Assembly (NCBI GenBank): GCA_024278455.1
Contig: JAJRTE010000235.1
Location: 1 to 40,657 of the forward strand
Origin: Myxococcota bacterium
GTDB taxonomy: Bacteria > Myxococcota_A > UBA796 > JAJRTE01
Reading direction: 5' to 3'
Length of the DNA stretch: 40,657 nucleotides
Made by a program: the position numbers and the translations under genes. Shown piece after piece: positions 8,842 through 16,618 of this stretch (the stretch's first letter is position 1; each line of letters opens with the position of its first letter). Under the pieces are notes generated by a model, which saw only the letters and a list, made by a program, of their open reading frames with translations, ran no database searches and was not told where the DNA came from.

Positions 8842-8870
8842 ACTATAGCCCAGGCGCGATTGCATTGCCA
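8842..8870 (-). promoter_or_regulatory. Possible sigma-70 type promoter for the uridine-kinase-like gene
   Basis: Reading on the minus strand, TGGCAA (8870-8865) and TATAGT (8847-8842) are separated by 17 bases. The second box matches the -10 consensus at five of six positions; the first matches -35 at only three. It lies about 45 bases upstream of the chosen ATG in a 225-base gap (8796-9020) that otherwise holds no gene. Confidence 0.35.
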
Positions 8871-9020
8871 CCCGCCCGCGCGAGACGGGTCCGCATACCA
8901 CGAAATCGCGGCGGCGGGAGGGCCGGCATCGAACGCCTTCCGGCCGGTCCGCGCAAACCACCCCTCCGGCAAGCCAGCCCCCCGACGCGGGAATGTGGAA
9001 AGCCTCGATCGCGCGTTTCA

Positions 9021-11135
9021 TCAGTAGCCCGGCGTGCTCAGCCTCGAGGCGGGGATGTCCGAGAACCGCCGCGCGCCCGGAGGACGCCAGGCGGCGGTGA
9101 ATCGGCTGTTGAGAATCGTCATCACCGCCTCGATCTCGATCTCGTGGAGCCCCGCCTGGAGGAAGACCTCCCCCCCAGCTTGCCTCTGTCTCTTCGGCAG
9201 CACGACGACATCCACCTGGTCGATGGTGAGATGCGACTCGGCGCCGGCGATCCGGAAAGCGTACTCACCGGTCTCGGGCACATCCAGGAACGATCGCCAC
9301 TTCGCACAGAACTTCGACGGGTGCGGGCGAATATCTTCGTTCTGGAAACGGAACCTGAAGTCGTTCTCCCTGGTCACCCACACGGGCCTTCCGGAGCACC
9401 TGGTGCCGTGATAGTAGGCCGCGAACACACCGGGGCCCTCGAGAGGCTTCGCATGGGCACGCTGGTAGACCAATGACCCGGTGGTCAAGGCGACAGCCCC
9501 GAGCACGACACCGGCGGTGACAACCCGAAGCTGGTGTCGAGAGAAGAGCCCCGAGTCCCGCCACCAACGAAGGAGCAGGTAGACGATGACGATGGCGGCG
9601 AGGTACAGGGGAATCATGGACCAGCTTCCGGGGATGCCGGCGACCTTTCCCAGGTTGTAGGCGATCGAATCTCCTGTGACCAAGGCCCTGCCGATGATAC
9701 CGCCCCTGTGCACCGACAGCCGTCCCTGGAGAAAATAGGGGAAGATGAACTGCTCGAGAGGCTTCCTGTAGAGCATGGGGACCTGCGGCATGACCGCGGT
9801 CACGGCGAGGCAGGTGGCCATGGAGTGGACGGCCACCCACACGGCGACCCACGAGAGCAGCGTCGTGGCGAGCACCCAGGAAGTGGCGGCGCTGCCGGCA
9901 AGGACACGACGAGCGACGGAACTCTCTCCCCGGTCTCCCAGGTACCGGCGGAGCGTCCCGGCGGCCCGCGCCACTCTCGTCCCGACCCCCGCCAACGGAA
10001 GGATGGCGAAGAATGCGCCCAGGGCGAGCCCCAGGAACGGGAACGTGGGGATGAGATGACGGGGACCAGCCGAATTGGCGCCGCCCCAATACCGGATGGA
10101 ATCCCCGTACCCCGCGTTGAACGCCAGGTAGGCAACCGCCATCATCCCGATCACCACCGCTTCCGCCACGGCCTTGCGCTTCCGCACGCACAGGGCGACC
10201 AGGCCAGGGACGGCGAGAATGAGCACCGGGCTGAACCAGACGATCCCGCGTTCGTCGCTCCACAGTATCTTTTTCAAGATGTCCCACCTGGGCCAGGTGA
10301 CGCCTGCGAATCCCTTGCTGTGCTGGGGAAACGTGTTTCTCGCCGCATGCGCGTAGTTGAGATAGCTCAGCGCCCAGGGGCTGCCGAATGCGAACGTGTT
10401 GTAGGCAGCGAGCACGACCACGGCGACACCTCCACCGGCGAACCAGTACCACACTTCACGCCGAGATGGCCGGGTCCAGAAGAGATACCCGGTCAGGAGC
10501 AAGGCGATGATACCCACCGGGTATTCGGTGATGACTGCGGCGCCGACGAGCAAGGCGGCCCAGAGCACGCGCCGTCCCGGTTCCTCCCCCTTCTTCCGTG
10601 ATTCCGCGGCACGATAGAGGAAAAAGAAGGAGAGGAACGCCAGCGAGCCGGCTAGAGAGTGGCCGAAATACATGGTCGCATACGGGAAGAAGGTGGTTCC
10701 GATCCCCACCGCTGCTGTCGAGAAGAAAGCTCGAGGAGGTCCCACGCCCAGCGACACGAGGATCAGGAACATGGCGGTCATGGCCAGGGCAGAAGGCACT
10801 CCGACAGTCACGATGGTGGTCAGGTGCACGACGAAATTTCGAAAGAACGGCGAATCAAGCCCCAGGAGCCTGGCCGTGGTGTGAAACACCGCCCAGGCCG
10901 GGACGCCCAGCAACGAGGTGCCGGGGGCCTTGCTCGTATAGACGTGGCCGTTGATATGGATCTGGTCGTCCGACGGAAACCCGATCCGATCGACGTATAG
11001 CGTGCCTCGATCAACGATGGCCCGAGTCAGGTTCAGGCGCGTGGTCGGGTTCCCCCCGCCGCCGTTGTAGAAATAGCCGAAAAAGGTCAGAAAGAACAGG
11101 AACACCAGGACCGGCAGCCGCCGATCCCCGTTCAT
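9021..11135 (-). CDS. Polytopic glycosyltransferase-like membrane protein with C-terminal PA14-like domain
   Basis: A 704-residue membrane protein. Residues 1-540 hold about twelve hydrophobic helices. The first periplasmic loop (TLYVDRIGFPSDD, then GHVYTSKAPGTSLLGVPAW) has the look of GT39/GT83-type, lipid-carrier-dependent glycosyltransferases, in which a loop with Asp residues and an SKAPG segment recurs. After the last helix, residues about 575-704 form a soluble beta-rich domain with W-x-FLDVPETGEYAFRI, LTIDQ and LQAGLHEIEIE spacing, as in PA14 carbohydrate-binding domains. The ATG at 11135 starts the first helix; the reading frame is open for another 350 bases upstream, but that part is Arg/Ser-rich and not protein-like. 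Likely role, by inference: transfer of sugar to an envelope acceptor. Whether it belongs to the injection cluster is uncertain. Confidence 0.7.
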   Translation of the reverse strand: MNGDRRLPVLVFLFFLTFFGYFYNGGGGNPTTRLNLTRAIVDRGTLYVDRIGFPSDDQIHINGHVYTSKAPGTSLLGVPAWAVFHTTARLLGLDSPFFRNFVVHLTTIVTVGVPSALAMTAMFLILVSLGVGPPRAFFSTAAVGIGTTFFPYATMYFGHSLAGSLAFLSFFFLYRAAESRKKGEEPGRRVLWAALLVGAAVITEYPVGIIALLLTGYLFWTRPSRREVWYWFAGGGVAVVVLAAYNTFAFGSPWALSYLNYAHAARNTFPQHSKGFAGVTWPRWDILKKILWSDERGIVWFSPVLILAVPGLVALCVRKRKAVAEAVVIGMMAVAYLAFNAGYGDSIRYWGGANSAGPRHLIPTFPFLGLALGAFFAILPLAGVGTRVARAAGTLRRYLGDRGESSVARRVLAGSAATSWVLATTLLSWVAVWVAVHSMATCLAVTAVMPQVPMLYRKPLEQFIFPYFLQGRLSVHRGGIIGRALVTGDSIAYNLGKVAGIPGSWSMIPLYLAAIVIVYLLLRWWRDSGLFSRHQLRVVTAGVVLGAVALTTGSLVYQRAHAKPLEGPGVFAAYYHGTRCSGRPVWVTRENDFRFRFQNEDIRPHPSKFCAKWRSFLDVPETGEYAFRIAGAESHLTIDQVDVVVLPKRQRQAGGEVFLQAGLHEIEIEAVMTILNSRFTAAWRPPGARRFSDIPASRLSTPGY

Positions 11136-11483
11136 GTCAGGACTCTTCGCTGTCGATGGCCCCACGACGCTTACCCCTGGATGACGGTCCCGAGACCCAC
11201 GTCCGACACCAGCCGTGCCTCTCCCGGCTCCTGTGCCAGCGTTCCGGGATGACCACCTCGAGGCCCGCTTCCGACTCCTCGGCCGGACCGACCTGGCAGA
11301 CGAGCATACCACAGGCGACCGGAGCCGCAATGGATTTGTTGCTCCGAAACCGGCGGCCAGGGCTGCAGGGATGGCGAAGGGACAGGAAGTTCGGAGGACG
11401 GCGCAGGTCTGCCGGAAGCACACGAATGGAAGCCCAGATGCGCTTCTGAGCTGAACGAGCCGGACGGCAAGGCTGAACGGCAA
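11136..11483. other. 348-base gap between the radical-SAM fusion gene and the glycosyltransferase-like gene
   Basis: No convincing gene, hairpin terminator or strong promoter is seen. The best candidate is a 56-codon minus-strand reading frame at 11137-11307, listed separately. This is the largest gap in the window and a reasonable boundary for the right-hand cluster. Confidence 0.5.
11137..11307 (-). CDS. Possible small protein (56 aa), weak support
   Basis: An ATG at 11307 opens a 56-codon frame ending in TGA at 11137-11139, one base before the ATG of the glycosyltransferase-like gene, an arrangement seen with translational coupling. The peptide starts MLVCQVGPAEESEAGLEVV and has a Trp/Arg-rich middle with two Cys. 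No ribosome binding site is visible upstream, and I recognise no family. It could be chance, as the gap is G+C rich and stop codons are rare. Confidence 0.2.
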   Translation of the reverse strand: MLVCQVGPAEESEAGLEVVIPERWHRSRERHGWCRTWVSGPSSRGKRRGAIDSEES

Positions 11484-14400
11484 TCACAGGACAGGCATGC
11501 CCAGGATGAGCCCCCCCGAACCGATGGCGCCGGCCACCGGGCCGGGGAATGGCGCGGGTGCGCCTCCCCCCGCGCCGATGACGAGCATGATGAGGTTGGT
11601 CGCTTTCCAAAGCAGGAACATGACCTGGAAGGCCTTGGCGAACGAATCGCACATGGCCTCCACGTGGTTGCCCGCGCCGGCATTTCCCATCATGAGGCCC
11701 TTGAGGGTATTGGCCGACACCATGCTTTCGGCGGCCGAGGTTCCAAGGATGAGCGGGATGGGGATGTTGGGACAGGGGATCATGGTGCCTACAGACGCCG
11801 CGCCGGTGGGAAACACGAGCAACTGGTGGCTGTAGCCCTTGGACCAGGCCACGTAGCCGTCACAGAGCCCCTGGCAGATCGCCTTGGCCAGCTTGAACCC
11901 GCCGATGATGGACAGAATGTTGTCCAGCGTCGGACGAACCCCCCAGGGGATACCCAGAATGGTCATGATGATCCCGTTCCAGGTAGGTCCCGCCATCATC
12001 CCCCCCGGGGTCAGGATCCCGATGGGACCGTTGATCATCACGTTCATGAACTTGGTCGTCAACGACCCGAGGAGCCAGGCGAGAATGATACCTCTCGACG
12101 TGTCGTCGATGAAGGCCTCGTACTGCATGCCGATCTTGACGGCGGTGTCCACGTGAATCTTGAATGGACTCGGACACTTGATCAGACTCATCGCGAGGGC
12201 GGCCAGGTCACCGATCTCGAAACGCGGATCCCCTGGATTGTACATGCACAGGGCCGACGGATCGAAACTCGTGGGGACCATGATGAACTTCGACATGAAG
12301 TTCAGCTTCACGAGCATGGCGAAGATGCCCGGAATCTTCGGGTTGGACAGGTCCAGGGCCGGCAGGGTGGTCGGCGCAGGGGGCGAATTCGGGAACGGAT
12401 CGTCCGGAGCGTCCGGCCTGGGGCGCATAGGGTCGGGCGGGTCCTTGGGCGGTTTGGGGCCGCCCCCCGGCCTCCGGGGCCTGCGATCGTCCCTGCCATC
12501 CGGAGCAGCACCGCCCCCCGCCGGAGCGCCGCCCGGCCCGCCAGGCCGCTCGCCGGGCCGCGCCGGTCGTTTCCCGGCCTTGTCAGTAAGCTCAGCACCT
12601 GCTTCCGCGTCCTCTCCGGCTGGCCCTTCCTCGACCGGCAACGCCTCCTCCCCGGGCCGTCGGTCCTTGAACTTGACCTCGAGTTGCGGCACACCGTCCG
12701 GCCCGGCAGTCGCCATGACCGCAGCAGCGGCCGCTGCCACGGCGGCTGCGACTTCGGCCGCAACCTTGGGTAGTTGAGCCGCTTTCTCGCCACTCTTGTC
12801 ATTGGCCGCTTCGGCCGCAAGTCCCCGGATCTTGGCTATCGCCTTCTTGGCCTTCTCGAGCGCTTCGCCAGCAGGTCCCGCAATCTCGACGGCGTCTGCG
12901 TCCGCGTCCGCGCTGATGTCCGGCGGAGATTCCGCCGCTTCCGGACTTATCCGCGGTTTCAAGCCGGCCCTGGCCGCCGCAGCCTTGGCCGCGGCGTCAA
13001 CCTCCTTCGCCGCTGCCAACGCTGCCGCCGCTCTTTCCTTCTCCTTCTCCGCAGCAGCGGCCTTCTCCTTCTCTTCGCGGGCCTTGCGTTTCCTCTCCTC
13101 CGCCGCTGCCTTGTCGGCCTTGGCCTGTTCCTTTTCCGCCTGCTCCTTCTTACGCGCTTTTTCAGCCTGCTCCTTTTCCCTTTTTTCTTTCTCAGCGTCC
13201 TTCGGTGCCTCTTTCTCAGCTTCTCCCGCCGCAGGCTCCCCAGCCTTTTCCCCGGGCTCCTCGGCCTTTTCCGCAGGCTCCTCGGCCTTTTCCGCAGGCT
13301 CCTCGGCCTTTTCCCCGGGCTCCCCGGCAGCGGTTCCGGCCGCTACGGCCGCGGCGGCCGCGGCGGCCGCGGCCCCAGCGCCGGCCTTCTCCGCCGCATC
13401 GGAAGCCGCCGGGCCGCCCGCGGCTTCCGCCTCACCGGCAGGCTTCCCGGTCGGGGCTTCTTCGCGCGCCTCTTCCGCACTCCCCTCTTCCTCCGCTGGT
13501 GCTTCGCCCGGTTTCTCCTCCGGACCAGGCTCATCTCCGGCGGCGGCGGGCTTCTCCGCGGCGGCGGGCTTCTCCGCGGCGGCGGCGGGTTCTTCGCCAG
13601 GAGCAACGGCTTCCGGCTCTGCGGCCTTCTCCTCCTCCGCGGGCGAAACGGGCGCAACCGGCGGAGCTTCTCCGGCGGGCTTCGTGGCTGCGGCGGCAGC
13701 AGCGGCCCCGGCAGCCACGACTGCGGCGCCAGCCGCGACGGCCGCCACGCCAGCCCGGCTGGGTTCCTCCACGGGACCAGCGGGCGTTTCCACGGTGCCA
13801 GGCGCCTCACCGGCCGGCGCCTCGAGTCCCGGTGCTCCGGCGGATTCGGGAGCCCCGGGCACTGCCGGTGCTTTTTGCGCCTCTTCCACCGCCCCGGGTG
13901 GCGGGACCCCAGGTGCAGCGGCCGGCGTTTCCGTGGCAGGCACAACGGGGGCAGCCCCAGGTGGCGCCGCTGATGGTGCTGCCACGCCTGCTGGCGCCGC
14001 GGCACCTGGACGCGCGGCCGCAGCAGACGTGACGGCCACGGCCACGGCTGCGGCTGCGACAGCGGCCGCTGCCATTCCGGGTCCTGCTCCCGGGCCCGGC
14101 ACGGCAGCGTCCGCAGCTCGAGCTTTGGCCACGACTTCCGGTCCCGCGGCCATGGTGAGCCCGGCAGCCGGAGCCGCTCGCGCAGCGGCGACGCCGGCGC
14201 CGGCGGAGAGACCCAGACCGGCGCCGGCCCACAGGAGGCGGGACGTCAGCGCGCCGCCGGCGACGCCGACACGACCGACCGGTCCGGGGGCAATGCCATG
14301 CCCCGACCAGGCCCCCTGAAGTTCCTGGTCCATCGGCGCGTCGGCCCAGCAGGCCTCGTGTCCCGTCGAGGTCCACCGGATGCCGCGGTCCACGTCCGAC

Positions 14401-16217
14401 AGGGCACGCCGCGGAACCTCCTCCGGGGTGTCATGCGACGAGGGACGCGCGTCCAGGGTCGCTGAAGTCCGCTCGAGGGCCTCCCGCTGATCGTCAAGAC
14501 GTCGAAAGAGAGGCGCATGCCTCGCCCACCGCCGGTCGACTTCGCGCACGATCTCTTCGTCCGGTGTGCCTCCGTCGATGGCTCCCCACCGAACGGCCTC
14601 GAGAAGACGGTCGGAGAGGTTCAACAGGGCTTCGGAAGCCACTCGAGCCGCGGCGTCGAAGGCGGCAAGACGCTCTGCCGTGATGCGTCGTTCGTCACGT
14701 TCGTTCCCGTACCTGTCTTCGAACAACCGCCGGACGTAGAGGTAGTCTGCGAGCGCCCGAAAGGGCGGGCGGGCTGCATGACTCAATCGGGCGCCGCGCG
14801 CACCGATGACCTGGAGCAATCGTCCCGCGGGAGTGAGGGGAGACGCCCCGTCACGCCACTCGCTATCCCTTTGATGGCCGTTGCTGTCCGCGCGCACGCC
14901 GGGACCATCTCCGGACAGCCGGGCCGGCTCTCCCAGGGTGGCCACATCCGCCTGACCTTTCTCCCCGGCTCCCGCGGAATCCTCGAGCGGCCACACATTC
15001 CTGTGGGAGGGCAACCACACCCAGCGAAACGGCAGGGGCTGGTACTTCCGGATACAGTCCAGAAGCTCCTGCAGTTCCTCCACGGCCGGGCCCGGGCGCC
15101 ACGCCAACAGGTGGCACTCGGCCACGAAACCTCCGGCATGAAGCAGATCGAGCGCCCTCTCCAGCACGGATGTCCGGGATTCCACGTCCTCGGACCAGAC
15201 CTGGTCCAGCAGCGCTCCGATCGTGTCATCCTCCTCGGAACCGTTTTCCCCTTCCCTTTCGGCTGCCTGGTCCTCCGGCTCGTCGCTGCGCCAGGTGTCC
15301 CCTTGCGCACCCGGCAAGGTCAGCCGATGGCGGACGGACACACGAACGGCCCCAATACTGCGCAACGCGGCCACCGACTCGGGGGTCACCTCGTCACTCA
15401 GCACCTTGACGAAAAGCTGGATGTCATTCCATCCCAGTTCTTGCAGCCGGGCGGCAAGTAGGGTGGTCCACTCGGGGTCGATACGGGCGTCCACGCCCAG
15501 CGGACAGGGAGACTGCACGACGAAGAGACGACAGCCACGACGATAGGCGGCTTCCATCTCCTGCACCAGGTGCCCCACCCACAGCGATCGATCGGATATG
15601 TGGGCCGTCGTTGGATGTCCGGCCGCGCAGCCGGGGCATGATCCGGAACAGGCCACGCTCGTCAGGAGGGGGGCCACGCCGGTATCGAGCATGCGACGCG
15701 GCTCCCACTCGTACAGCCCGTGCCGGACCCAGACGTCGCCCGGGGCCTCGAGGGGAGACACGACAATCCGGCCGTCCGCTGCGCGCCAGGTCACCCCGCG
15801 GAGTCCTTCCGGGGATGGCCCGTCCTGGATGCAGCGGACCAGGGGAACAAGTCCCTCGGGAGCTTTCAGGGCCACCACGCCGTCCAACCCGTCATGGAGA
15901 GACAGGAGCAGGCGCGCAGGCGTCCAGGTGACAAGCTGCGCCACTACCCGGAACCCGGTGTGCCCCTCGGCGGCAAGAGCGGTGGCGACCGCACCGGATG
16001 TGGCCTGCTCTCCCGCTGACGATGGCATGAACACGACGAGCCGGGGATCCTCGAGGACCAGCTTCCGGCGGGCTTCAGGGTCCCGCACAAGAGACTCGAG
16101 ACCCACAACGGAGGCTGGCACGCCATGGTAGTCCAGGTTGAGGAGTTCTCTCTGCAACAGGAGGTTGCCTTCTGTCTCCGATGCCACCAGGGCAACCTTG
16201 AACCGGTATGCGCCCAT
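11484..16217 (-). CDS. B12-binding/radical-SAM-like protein fused to long Ala/Pro/Glu/Lys-rich linker and hydrophobic C-terminal domain; putative injection-system cargo or tip-associated protein
   Basis: A 1577-residue protein in three parts. Residues 1-150 look like a Rossmann-type cobalamin-binding-like domain without DxHxxG, ending in GVTWRAADGRIVVSP, which matches the bridge found before B12-type radical-SAM barrels. Residues about 180-480 carry CSGSCPGC (Cys190, 194, 197; the CX3CX2C of radical-SAM enzymes) and alternating strands and helices. An acidic insert lies at about 305-335. Residues about 655-1286 are low complexity: Ala/Pro/Gly, then charged TolA-like Ala/Glu/Lys (1000-1080), including four 7-residue EKAEEPA-type repeats. 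Residues 1287-1577 are hydrophobic and Gly-rich with several possible membrane-inserting helices; I do not recognise this part. GGAGG overlaps the end of the PAAR gene, with the ATG seven bases after its stop, so the two are tightly coupled. An effector or cargo role is inference from that position. Confidence 0.75.
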   Translation of the reverse strand: MGAYRFKVALVASETEGNLLLQRELLNLDYHGVPASVVGLESLVRDPEARRKLVLEDPRLVVFMPSSAGEQATSGAVATALAAEGHTGFRVVAQLVTWTPARLLLSLHDGLDGVVALKAPEGLVPLVRCIQDGPSPEGLRGVTWRAADGRIVVSPLEAPGDVWVRHGLYEWEPRRMLDTGVAPLLTSVACSGSCPGCAAGHPTTAHISDRSLWVGHLVQEMEAAYRRGCRLFVVQSPCPLGVDARIDPEWTTLLAARLQELGWNDIQLFVKVLSDEVTPESVAALRSIGAVRVSVRHRLTLPGAQGDTWRSDEPEDQAAEREGENGSEEDDTIGALLDQVWSEDVESRTSVLERALDLLHAGGFVAECHLLAWRPGPAVEELQELLDCIRKYQPLPFRWVWLPSHRNVWPLEDSAGAGEKGQADVATLGEPARLSGDGPGVRADSNGHQRDSEWRDGASPLTPAGRLLQVIGARGARLSHAARPPFRALADYLYVRRLFEDRYGNERDERRITAERLAAFDAAARVASEALLNLSDRLLEAVRWGAIDGGTPDEEIVREVDRRWARHAPLFRRLDDQREALERTSATLDARPSSHDTPEEVPRRALSDVDRGIRWTSTGHEACWADAPMDQELQGAWSGHGIAPGPVGRVGVAGGALTSRLLWAGAGLGLSAGAGVAAARAAPAAGLTMAAGPEVVAKARAADAAVPGPGAGPGMAAAAVAAAAVAVAVTSAAAARPGAAAPAGVAAPSAAPPGAAPVVPATETPAAAPGVPPPGAVEEAQKAPAVPGAPESAGAPGLEAPAGEAPGTVETPAGPVEEPSRAGVAAVAAGAAVVAAGAAAAAAATKPAGEAPPVAPVSPAEEEKAAEPEAVAPGEEPAAAAEKPAAAEKPAAAGDEPGPEEKPGEAPAEEEGSAEEAREEAPTGKPAGEAEAAGGPAASDAAEKAGAGAAAAAAAAAVAAGTAAGEPGEKAEEPAEKAEEPAEKAEEPGEKAGEPAAGEAEKEAPKDAEKEKREKEQAEKARKKEQAEKEQAKADKAAAEERKRKAREEKEKAAAAEKEKERAAAALAAAKEVDAAAKAAAARAGLKPRISPEAAESPPDISADADADAVEIAGPAGEALEKAKKAIAKIRGLAAEAANDKSGEKAAQLPKVAAEVAAAVAAAAAAVMATAGPDGVPQLEVKFKDRRPGEEALPVEEGPAGEDAEAGAELTDKAGKRPARPGERPGGPGGAPAGGGAAPDGRDDRRPRRPGGGPKPPKDPPDPMRPRPDAPDDPFPNSPPAPTTLPALDLSNPKIPGIFAMLVKLNFMSKFIMVPTSFDPSALCMYNPGDPRFEIGDLAALAMSLIKCPSPFKIHVDTAVKIGMQYEAFIDDTSRGIILAWLLGSLTTKFMNVMINGPIGILTPGGMMAGPTWNGIIMTILGIPWGVRPTLDNILSIIGGFKLAKAICQGLCDGYVAWSKGYSHQLLVFPTGAASVGTMIPCPNIPIPLILGTSAAESMVSANTLKGLMMGNAGAGNHVEAMCDSFAKAFQVMFLLWKATNLIMLVIGAGGGAPAPFPGPVAGAIGSGGLILGMPVL
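13227..13313 (-). repeat. Four tandem 21-base coding repeats (EKAEEPA-type)
   Basis: Inside the low-complexity linker of the radical-SAM fusion gene, a 21-base unit recurs four times. It encodes EKAEEPA, EKAEEPA, EKAEEPG and EKAGEPA (residues 969-997). The copies are nearly identical in DNA, so recent expansion by slippage or unequal crossing is likely. Confidence 0.75.
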
Positions 16218-16224
16218 CGCTCCG

Positions 16225-16545
16225 CTAGCCTCCTACGATGACGTCCGGACTACCCTCGACGGTGAAGCCGACGCCACCACAGTGCACCGTCATGTCCCCT
16301 TTTCGTACCGCGGGACGCTTGTTGATCATCACGGTCGCGGAACCCATGACGGCATTCCACTTGTTGGGTCCGCAACAGGCTGTATGCACCCCTGCGTCAC
16401 CCAGCCGCATCGCGGGCGATCCATTCACGAGCACGTTGGGGGACCCGACCGTGGCCGGCCCCTCGACGGGGTGTGGGCACTGTGGGCACCCGTGACCGTC
16501 GATGGGTGCCTTTGCAATGTCGCCGACGCGTGTCTGAGGTGGCAT
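16225..16545 (-). CDS. PAAR-domain spike tip protein
   Basis: A 106-residue PAAR-repeat protein. PAAR proteins form the sharp cone that caps the gp5/VgrG spike of contractile injection systems and phage tails, and can attach effectors. The sequence has the repeating pattern G-x-P-x-V-x-V-x-G-x-P-x-x-R-x-G-D (VLVNGSPAMRLGD, VMINKRPAVRKGD) and His/Cys residues (HGCPQCPH, HTACCG, VHCGG) able to bind the tip metal. Length matches stand-alone PAAR proteins. The ATG follows GGAGAGGAAGAAACC. It is placed 73 bases after a hub gene and seven bases before the radical-SAM fusion gene. In type VI clusters, the gene right after PAAR is often an effector, which makes that neighbour notable. Confidence 0.93.
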   Translation of the reverse strand: MPPQTRVGDIAKAPIDGHGCPQCPHPVEGPATVGSPNVLVNGSPAMRLGDAGVHTACCGPNKWNAVMGSATVMINKRPAVRKGDMTVHCGGVGFTVEGSPDVIVGG

Positions 16546-16618
16546 GGTTTCTTCCTCTCCTCTTTCCTACGGGCCTTCGAGGGCACGCCCTGGTTCCCGT
16601 CGCCGGCCCGGGACGATA

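Noticed and set aside
12774-14319. Long plus-strand open frames rich in Ser/Ala/Gly or Arg/Leu opposite the fusion gene
   Set aside because: They are mirror readings of the Ala/Pro/Glu/Lys-rich linker; GC-rich low-complexity DNA lacks stops in most frames. No ribosome site or recognisable domain.
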